Source: DASRTE01 sp035316885 (GTDB lineage: Bacteria; Actinomycetota; Actinomycetes; Jiangellales; Jiangellaceae). Taken from it: 20,922 bases of DNA. Positions 15,800 to 20,922 of this stretch are shown one piece after another. A program made the translations under genes and the position numbers. Location of the stretch: positions 1 to 20,922 of the forward strand of contig DATHII010000218.1 of the NCBI GenBank assembly GCA_035316885.1, given 5' to 3'. Below the pieces are notes generated by a model. It was not told the DNA's origin and made no database searches. It was given only the letters and a program-made list of their open reading frames with translations. The number at the start of each line of letters is the position of its first letter. Position 1 is the stretch's first letter.

Positions 15800-16187
15800 A
15801 CTCGTCGAACGTGTTGACCATCGAGTGGGCGGCGCGCTGGAGGTAGTCCCAGAGCATCTCGTGCTGCGCATGCGGGAGGTCGAGCGACTCGACCGCGATG
15901 CGCATGTGGTGCAGCCAGCGATCACGTGCAGCAGGGTTGATCTTGAAGGGGGCGTGCCGCATCCGCAGCCGGGGGTGGCCGCGCTGCTCGGAGTACGTCG
16001 TGGGTCCGCCCCAGTACTGCTCGAGGAACATCCGCAACCGTTCCTCTGCCGATCGGAGGTCCGGTTCGGGGTAGAGCGGCCGCAGCTCCGGGTCATCGGC
16101 GACGCCCTGGTAGAAGCGGTGCACGAGCAGCCGGAAGGTCTCGTGACCACCGACCGCGTCGTAGAAGGTCTCCGTCTGCTGCGTCAC
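15798..16187 (-). CDS. glbO: Group II truncated haemoglobin (GlbO-like)
   Basis: This 129-residue cytosolic haem protein belongs to the truncated globins, which bind O2 and may detoxify peroxide or NO. Family marks are TFYDAVGGHETFRLLVHRFY (residues 7-26, with Tyr26 at the B10 position) and YWGGPTTYSEQRGHPRLRMR (58-77). The proximal His78 lies in RHAPF, and Trp91 in RDRWLHHM fits the G8 tryptophan typical of group II. I chose GTG at 16187 over the longer frame start at 16217 for two reasons: the globin fold begins right after it, and a GACAAT -10-like box lies six bases upstream. The alpha-glucosidase gene follows 41 bases downstream. osmC diverges on the other side. Confidence 0.93.
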   Translation of the reverse strand: MTQQTETFYDAVGGHETFRLLVHRFYQGVADDPELRPLYPEPDLRSAEERLRMFLEQYWGGPTTYSEQRGHPRLRMRHAPFKINPAARDRWLHHMRIAVESLDLPHAQHEMLWDYLQRAAHSMVNTFDE

Positions 16188-16193
16188 GGAGCC

Positions 16194-16199
16194 ATTGTC
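16194..16199 (-). promoter_or_regulatory. Possible -10 box of the globin gene (leaderless)
   Basis: GACAAT on the minus strand, then GGCTCC and the GTG start at 16187. The fit to TANNNT is imperfect at the first base, but the 6-base spacing matches the other leaderless candidates in this window. Confidence 0.4.
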
Positions 16200-16277
16200 C
16201 CAGCGGCTGTCGGTCACCCTGCAGGGCGGGGCAGGATGGGCCCGTCCGCAGAACCGCGACCGTAGAGGAGAGCACGC

Positions 16278-16703
16278 ATGGCCGCCACCCGCACCGCCAC
16301 GACGCAGTGGGCAGGTTCCCTGTTCGAGGGCGCCGGACAGGTGACGCTCGAGTCGTCCGGACTCGGGACGTACGACGTCACTTGGGCATCGCGCACCGAG
16401 GACCCCGACGGGCGCACGTCACCCGAGGAGCTCATCGCTGCGGCGCACTCGTCGTGCTTCTCGATGCAGCTGTCCAACCTGCTGGCCAAGGCCGGCACGC
16501 CACCCGCGAAGCTGCGGACCACGGCCGAGGTCACCTTCCAGCCCGGCACCGGCATCACCGGCATCCACCTGTCCGTGCGCGGCGACGTGCCCGGCATGAG
16601 CGCGGAGGACTTCCAGGCCGCGGCCGAGACGGCCAAGCAGGGTTGCCCGGTCAGCCAGGCCCTCCGGGCGACGCCGATCACCCTCGAGGCCACGCTGGCC
16701 TGA
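16278..16703 (+). CDS. OsmC/Ohr family peroxiredoxin
   Basis: The protein has 141 residues. The two redox cysteines of the family are present: Cys60 in AAAHSSCFSMQLS and Cys123 in KQGCPVSQAL. The preceding SPEELIAAAHSSC segment is diagnostic of OsmC-type proteins, which reduce organic hydroperoxides in the cytosol using a dithiol. The sequence is nearer the OsmC/YhfA side than Ohr, which usually has a longer N-terminal dimer arm. ATG at 16278 is preceded by TAGAGGAGA (16263-16271), which could act either as ribosome binding site or as a -10 box nine bases away. It diverges from the globin gene, and both products deal with oxygen or peroxides. It converges on the MscS-type gene. Confidence 0.92.
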   Translation: MAATRTATTQWAGSLFEGAGQVTLESSGLGTYDVTWASRTEDPDGRTSPEELIAAAHSSCFSMQLSNLLAKAGTPPAKLRTTAEVTFQPGTGITGIHLSVRGDVPGMSAEDFQAAAETAKQGCPVSQALRATPITLEATLA

Positions 16704-16720
16704 GCTCGGTTCCCGGCCCT

Positions 16721-16745
16721 GCCGCCTGTACCTCAGGCCGGCGGC
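16721..16745. terminator. Possible bidirectional hairpin between osmC and the MscS-type gene
   Basis: GCCGCC (16721-16726) and GGCGGC (16740-16745) can pair around a 13-base loop between two convergent stop codons. No T-tract is present, so intrinsic termination is only a possibility. Confidence 0.3.
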
Positions 16746-17668
16746 TGGTGTGGCGGCAACGGCACGCTGTGGGGGAGTTCGATGCCCTCGGCGTCGAAGG
16801 TCTGCTTGATCCGCTCGCGCAGCTCGCGGGCCAGCGTCCATTGCTGGAGCGGCTCGGTCTTGACCACGAGCCGGAGGACGACGGAGTCGGCAGCGAGGTC
16901 CTCGACGCCCCACACCTCCGGCTCCTCCAGCACGGATGCGCTCCACTCCGGGTCCGCGGCGACATCGCGGGCGACGCTCAGGAGCAGTTCGCGGGCACGC
17001 TCGGTGTCCGCCTCGTAGGCGACCTTGACATCGAGGACGGTGCGGGCCCAGCCGTGGCTGGAGTTGCCCACCCGGACGACTTCGCCGTTGCGCACGTACC
17101 ACACCGTCCCGTCGACCGCGCGCAGGCGCGTGACCCGCAGCGCGACCGCCTCGACGGTGCCCGACGCCTCACCCATGTCGATGACGTCGCCGACGCCGTA
17201 CTGGTCCTCCAGCAGCATGAAGATGCCGGACAGGAAGTCCTTGACCAGGTTCTGCGCTCCGAACCCGAGCGCGACGCCGGCGATGCCGGCGGACGCGATC
17301 AACGGCCCGACCGGGTAGCCGAGGATCTCCAGTGCCATCACGACGACGATCACGCCGATGACGGCGGTCACGATGCTCTTGAGCAGCGAGCCCAGCGTCG
17401 TCGCCCGCAGCGCCCGGCGCTCCGAGTAGGCCCCCGTCCCGCCCAGGACGATCTTGGCGGCACGTCGCGACCCGAGCATCCGCTTCGGCGGCTCGGACCT
17501 CGCGGCCCGCGCGACCAGCCGGTCGATGAGCCGGTGCAGGACGTACCGCGTAACCACGCCCAGCAGTACCAGCCCGATCAGCTTCAGCGGGTTGCCGAGC
17601 AGGACGTCGGCCCACCACTCGCCGGTGAACCGGTCCGGCTCGTCTTGGACCGGAAGGATCGCGACCAT
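16733..17668 (-). CDS. Small-conductance mechanosensitive channel (MscS family)
   Basis: This is a 311-residue inner-membrane channel that opens under membrane tension to release solutes during osmotic down-shock. Hydrophobic helices lie at about 27-48 and 95-117. The pore-lining TM3 at about 121-152 has the Ala/Gly zipper GPLIASAGIAGVALGFGAQN and the kink segment LVKDFLSGIFML. The cytosolic beta domain follows (VGDVIDMGEASGTVEAVALR, then VWYVRNGEVVRVGN), with a C-terminal alpha/beta cage part. It has three predicted helices, as in the smallest MscS proteins. I chose ATG at 17668 over the TTG at 17677 because a TAGCGT -10-like box ends eight bases before the ATG. That box overlaps the stop codon of the upstream prolyl oligopeptidase gene. 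Confidence 0.92.
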   Translation of the reverse strand: MVAILPVQDEPDRFTGEWWADVLLGNPLKLIGLVLLGVVTRYVLHRLIDRLVARAARSEPPKRMLGSRRAAKIVLGGTGAYSERRALRATTLGSLLKSIVTAVIGVIVVVMALEILGYPVGPLIASAGIAGVALGFGAQNLVKDFLSGIFMLLEDQYGVGDVIDMGEASGTVEAVALRVTRLRAVDGTVWYVRNGEVVRVGNSSHGWARTVLDVKVAYEADTERARELLLSVARDVAADPEWSASVLEEPEVWGVEDLAADSVVLRLVVKTEPLQQWTLARELRERIKQTFDAEGIELPHSVPLPPHQPPA

Positions 17669-17676
17669 CGTCGGCA

Positions 17677-17682
17677 ACGCTA
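17677..17682 (-). promoter_or_regulatory. Possible -10 box of the MscS-type gene
   Basis: TAGCGT on the minus strand lies 8 bases before the ATG at 17668. Its TAG is also the stop codon of the prolyl oligopeptidase gene (17680-17682). This would let the channel gene be transcribed on its own as well as by read-through. Confidence 0.35.
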
Positions 17683-19767
17683 GAGCATGTGCGGGGGGTT
17701 CAGGCCGAGTTGGTCGGCGAGGAAGGCGAGCTGGTCGGCGACCAGGTCGACGGTGCGCGAGACCGCCCGCGCGCCGTGGCCCACCTCACCCTCGGCCCGG
17801 ATCAGCACCGGCCGACGCCCGGGGTCCGCCGACGTCGCCGCCTGCAGGGCGGCGCACATCTTCCGCGCGTGCATCGTGTCCACGCGGGTGTCGCCGTCGA
17901 AGACCGTGAACAGGACGGCCGGGTAGCTGACGCCGGCGCGGACGTGGTGGTAGGGCGAGTACGACAGCAGCCACCCCAGCTGCTCGGGGTCCTCGGCCGT
18001 GCCGTACTCGTCGCTCCAGGTGGCACCGAGCCCGAACCTCTCGTAGCGGACCATGTCCAGCAACGGCGCCGAGCAGACGACCGCACGGTAGAGCTCCGGC
18101 CGCTGGGTCAGGGCGGCGCCCACCAGAAGGCCGCCGTTGGAGCCGCCCGAGATCCCGAGCTGCTCGGCGGTGGTCCACCCGGCCGCCACGAGGAACTCGG
18201 CGGCGGCGTTGAAGTCGTCGAAGACGTTCTGCTTGTGCTCGCGCATCCCGTCCCGGTGCCAGGTCTCGCCCTCCTCGGCGCCGCCGCGCAGCCCGGCCAC
18301 CGCCCAGACCCCGCCGGCCTCGACCCAGGCGAGGATGCTCGCCGAGAAGGCGGGCGTGAGCGACACGTTGAATCCGCCGTACCCGTAGAGGACGGCGGGC
18401 CGTGGCCGGTCGGGCCGCCCGTCCGGCGAGACGATCACTATCCGCACCTCGGTGCCGTCCGTCGAGCGGTACGTCACCTGCCGTGAGCTGACCGCGGGGA
18501 CATCGACGGCGCCGGGGCTCTCGGCCCAGGTCGTGAGGCTTCCCGACACCGCGTCGTAGCGCAGCACCCGCCCGGGCGTCGTGTGGTCGGTGTAGCCGAA
18601 CCAGGCCTCGTGCCCGCCCTCGGGCCGCTCGGACAGGCCGCCGACGGAACTCAGCCCGGGCAGGTCCACCGTCCCGGCCCGCTCGCCGGTCACGAGGTCG
18701 TGCACGCTGACCTCGGAGATCGCGTGCCTGGTCCACGTCGCGACCAGCACCGGCCGGTGGAGGTCGTCGAGGATCGCGTAGTCCTCGAGTACGGCCTCCG
18801 GGTCCTCCGGCAGCAGGTCCGTCCAGTTCGCCGGGTCGGGGTCGGCCGGGTCGCACACCGCCAGGCGACCGCGCGGCGCATCGCGGTCGGTCCACAGGTA
18901 GAGACGGCCGTCGCGTCCGACCTCCGGGTACAGGCGCGCGTCGACACCGACCTGGACCGGCATCAGCCCGGGCGACGACGGGTCGGATCCTCTGAGGTCG
19001 GCCAACCAGAGGTCGTTGCGCGGTGCCGTTCCCTCGGCGGCGGTCACGACCAGCCATCGCCCGTCCCGGCTGACCGAAACGCCGAAGTAGGTGGTGACGG
19101 GCAGGCCTGCGCCGAAAATCTCGACGTCCTCGGCCGGGTCGCCGCCGAGCCGGTGCAGGTAGACCCGGCGGTGATACTGCCCCTCGCCGGCGGGTACGAG
19201 CTCCGGCGAGAGCCGGCGCACGTAGTAGAACGCATCGCCGCCGGGAAGCCAGGCGACGGGGGAGTAGCGGGCCCGGTCGATGGGGCCGTCGACGTCCTGC
19301 CCGGTCCCGACGTCGAGGACCCGCAACACCGACTCCTCGGTGCCGCCGGCCGAGAGCTGGTAGGCCAGCAGGTCGCCTTCCCGGGACGGCTGCCAGGAGT
19401 CCAACGTGGTCGCACCGGTGGGGTCGACCGCCGTCGGGTCGACGAGAATGCGTTCGGCACCTCCGGCGTCGAGGGTCAGCAGGACGGCGTGCTCCTGGTC
19501 GGCGGTGCGCCGGGTGTGGAAGGCACGCTCGCCACGCCAGGCCGGAGTGCCGACCGACCCCGCCCGGAGCAGTTCGGCGAGCCGGTCGTGCAGACGTTTG
19601 CGTGCAGTCCACCCGGCCCGGTGGCTGTCGAGCAACTCGTCCTGGGAGCGCGACCAGTCGACCGTGGCCGGGTCGGCCGGGTCCTCCAGGCGCCGGTACG
19701 CGTCTGGCACGGTCCTGCCGTGCAGGACGTCGGCGTCGTCGCCGCGGGGCGCGGGCGGGTAGGTCAC
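17680..19767 (-). CDS. Prolyl oligopeptidase (S9A serine peptidase)
   Basis: This 695-residue peptidase cleaves short peptides after proline. It has no signal peptide, so it is probably cytosolic. The start (YPPAPRGDDADVLHGRTVPD, then PYRRLEDP-like AYRRLEDPAD) is typical of the S9A N-terminus. A seven-bladed beta-propeller fills the middle. The C-terminal alpha/beta hydrolase domain carries nucleophile Ser543 in GISGGSNGGLL, Asp626 in FDGDTRVD and His664 in GEVGHGARA, a complete triad. The oxyanion-type segment YGYGGFNVSLTPAFS is also present. GTG at 19767 follows a TAGAGT box by eight bases, in the same arrangement as the YbaK-type gene, so the mRNA is probably leaderless. The divergent DUF3467 gene starts 38 bases away. 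Confidence 0.95.
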   Translation of the reverse strand: MTYPPAPRGDDADVLHGRTVPDAYRRLEDPADPATVDWSRSQDELLDSHRAGWTARKRLHDRLAELLRAGSVGTPAWRGERAFHTRRTADQEHAVLLTLDAGGAERILVDPTAVDPTGATTLDSWQPSREGDLLAYQLSAGGTEESVLRVLDVGTGQDVDGPIDRARYSPVAWLPGGDAFYYVRRLSPELVPAGEGQYHRRVYLHRLGGDPAEDVEIFGAGLPVTTYFGVSVSRDGRWLVVTAAEGTAPRNDLWLADLRGSDPSSPGLMPVQVGVDARLYPEVGRDGRLYLWTDRDAPRGRLAVCDPADPDPANWTDLLPEDPEAVLEDYAILDDLHRPVLVATWTRHAISEVSVHDLVTGERAGTVDLPGLSSVGGLSERPEGGHEAWFGYTDHTTPGRVLRYDAVSGSLTTWAESPGAVDVPAVSSRQVTYRSTDGTEVRIVIVSPDGRPDRPRPAVLYGYGGFNVSLTPAFSASILAWVEAGGVWAVAGLRGGAEEGETWHRDGMREHKQNVFDDFNAAAEFLVAAGWTTAEQLGISGGSNGGLLVGAALTQRPELYRAVVCSAPLLDMVRYERFGLGATWSDEYGTAEDPEQLGWLLSYSPYHHVRAGVSYPAVLFTVFDGDTRVDTMHARKMCAALQAATSADPGRRPVLIRAEGEVGHGARAVSRTVDLVADQLAFLADQLGLNPPHML

Positions 19768-19775
19768 GATGGCCG

Positions 19776-19781
19776 ACTCTA
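19776..19781 (-). promoter_or_regulatory. -10 box of the prolyl oligopeptidase gene (leaderless)
   Basis: TAGAGT on the minus strand, then CGGCCATC and the GTG start at 19767. The first nine bases (TAGAGTCGG) and the 8-base spacing are the same as before the YbaK-type gene. Confidence 0.6.
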
Positions 19782-19805
19782 AGGCGCAGGCTGCATGCTT
19801 GAGGG

Positions 19806-20123
19806 ATGAACCAGCCGCAGATGCGCGTGTCGATGCCCGACGAGCAGGTTCCCGGCGTGTTCGCGGATTTCGTCAGCGTGTGGCACACGAACGATGTGTT
19901 CACGTTCGACTTCGCGGCGCTGGCCCGGCCGCCGTCGGTGGTCGAAGGCGACGACGGCAAGCCGGTCACGACTGCGCAGGCACAGATCGTGGCCCGGGTA
20001 CGGGTGCCGCCGAGCCAGGTGTTCGAGATCATGAAGGCCCTCGAGCGGCAGTTGACCAACTGGGAACAGGAGACCGGCCGGCGCCCCAAGCCGGTGCCGC
20101 CCGCCGGCGAAGGTGGCGCCTGA
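19806..20123 (+). CDS. DUF3467 domain protein
   Basis: This 105-residue cytosolic protein has the DUF3467 pattern. An N-terminal strand (VPGVFADFVSVWHTNDVFTF) is followed by DFAAL, a loop with GDDGKPV, and a second strand, AQIVARVRVPPSQVFEIMKA. A helix (LERQLTNWEQETG) and a Pro-rich tail complete it. The family is widespread and without a known biochemical function. ATG at 19806 is preceded by GAGGG (19801-19805), close but usable. It diverges from the prolyl oligopeptidase gene and converges on the response regulator, whose stop lies 21 bases beyond its own. Confidence 0.85.
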   Translation: MNQPQMRVSMPDEQVPGVFADFVSVWHTNDVFTFDFAALARPPSVVEGDDGKPVTTAQAQIVARVRVPPSQVFEIMKALERQLTNWEQETGRRPKPVPPAGEGGA

Positions 20124-20143
20124 CGGGGCGGGGTAGGCGTTTG

Positions 20144-20820
20144 TCAGGCGCCCGAGATCTCCCCGGTGCGTACCAACCCCGACTCGTAGGCGAACACGAC
20201 GGCCTGTGCCCGGTCGCGAGCGCCGGCCTTGGCGAACACGTGCCCGATGTTGGTCCGCACGGTCGCCTCACCCAGGTGAAGTGTGGTCGCGATCTCCGCG
20301 TTGGACAGACCGCGAGCAACGAGCGTCAGTACCTCGCGTTCTCGTTCGGTCATCCGTCCCAGGCGCGCCACGAACTCCGTGGATGGCTGGACGAGGTGCA
20401 GATGCCGCTCGATCAGGCGGCCGGCGTCACGCTGGGTGCAAGCAGCTCGCCGCCGGCCGCGATCGTGCGCACCGCCGCGCACAGACTTTCCCGCGGCGAG
20501 TCCTTGACCAGGAATCCGCTTGCGCCGGTCCGCAGGGCGGCCAGCACGTACTCGTCGAGGTCGAAGGTCGTCAGGATCAGTACCCGGGTGTGCATCTGCG
20601 GGTCTCGGAGGATCTCCGCGGTGGCGGCGATGCCATCCAGGTCAGGCATCCGAATGTCCATGAGCACGACGTCGGGTCGATGGGCCCGCACCATGTCGAC
20701 AGCAGCCCGCCCGGTCGACGCCTCTGCAACGACCTCGAGATCAGGCTGGGTACCGAGCACCGCCGCAAACCCGGCACGGACCAACTCCTGATCGTCGGCG
20801 ATCAACACACGCACGGTCAC
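20144..20820 (-). pseudogene. NarL/LuxR-type response regulator with a frame disruption
   Basis: The N-terminal receiver domain is intact: acidic pair D9/D10 (LIADDQELVRAGF), phospho-acceptor Asp55 in VVLMDIRMPDLDG, the TTFDLDEYV segment and conserved Lys in FLVKDSP. It runs to GGELLAPSVT, where the frame ends after three more codons. The LuxR-type helix-turn-helix continues in the next frame: GRLIERHLHL, then MTEREREVLTLVARGLSNAE and VRTNIGHVFAKAGARDRAQA, to a stop at 20144-20146. One missing C/G around 20418-20424 (forward ggccggc) would restore a normal protein of about 225 residues. GTG at 20820 starts 7 bases after the kinase stop. As sequenced it yields a receiver without a DNA-binding domain; sequencing error is the main alternative. 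Confidence 0.85.
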
Positions 20821-20827
20821 CGCGTAC

Positions 20828-20922
20828 TCACTCCGGAGCCGGAACTGGGATGCGGGCTCGCACCCGGAAGCCGAACCAGCCGGTCCGGACTCGACCTGGC
20901 CGGCGAGGAGCGTGACCCGCTC
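20828..20922 (-). pseudogene. Histidine kinase C-terminal end, partial and frame-disrupted
   Basis: The window edge cuts a sensor kinase gene. ERVTLLAGQVESGPAG, typical of the end of an HPK7-type ATPase domain (the G2 region and following strand), is read from 20922. Then, one frame over, GFRVRARIPVPAPE runs to TGA at 20830-20828, the usual close of such kinases. One missing base near 20873 would join the two. In the first frame the stop is bypassed and translation would run into the response regulator, which happens to be in the same frame. The pair would have been a typical kinase-regulator operon. Confidence 0.7.

Noticed and set aside
17786..20089. A 767-codon minus-strand open frame
   Set aside because: It is rich in Arg/Pro/Ala with no domain, and is a shifted shadow of prolyl oligopeptidase, which has a full catalytic triad in its own frame.

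Overview
The window is high-GC DNA with strong G/C bias at third codon positions. Its gene content is typical of an actinomycete: a DUF222/HNH (13E12-type) endonuclease, dynamin-like GTPases, EttA, a group II truncated haemoglobin, and a TAGAGT-type -10 box a few bases upstream of several GTG/ATG starts. The order ssb - ettA - thioesterase - unknown protein - alpha-glucosidase - globin resembles, from memory, the Mycobacterium tuberculosis Rv2478c to Rv2470 neighbourhood. The genus cannot be named from the sequence alone.

Positions 1-3536 look like an eroded accessory region. They hold the 3' part of a DUF222/HNH endonuclease gene, a 48-residue glycine-tailed membrane peptide, an ECF sigma factor gene broken by two frame changes, and an overlapping anti-sigma gene that keeps only its zinc-binding N-terminus. 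Minus-strand genes of unknown function follow, one a single-pass membrane protein with a long Pro/Ser/Thr-rich tail. The region ends at the 3' end of a tRNA-Arg(UCU) gene (3537-3609, minus), a common integration site for mobile elements, although no duplicated att site is visible.

Positions 3667-13706 are dense housekeeping and conserved actinobacterial genes. A YbaK-type editing protein diverges from cobyric acid synthase (cobQ). A PEBP/YbhB protein comes next, then two translationally coupled membrane-anchored GTPases, a secondary SSB with two DnaA-box-like repeats in its leader, ettA, two coupled hot-dog thioesterases and a coupled protein of unknown function. A short broken reading frame (about 13718-14078) separates this block from the next.

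Positions 14110-19767 hold a GH13 alpha-glucosidase, a truncated globin, an OsmC-type peroxidase, an MscS-type channel and a cytosolic prolyl oligopeptidase. All are minus strand except osmC. Several start codons lie 6-8 bases from a TANNNT-like -10 box, which suggests leaderless transcripts. The window closes with a DUF3467 protein and the end of a two-component operon (histidine kinase then NarL-type regulator, minus strand), in which both genes carry an apparent one-base deletion.

No CRISPR array, insertion sequence, rRNA or complete mobile element was seen. The most notable signals are the leaderless-promoter set, the coupled GTPase pair beside ssb with its paired DnaA-like boxes, the decayed sigma/anti-sigma module with its intact membrane micropeptide, and the clustering of frame disruptions in regulatory genes.
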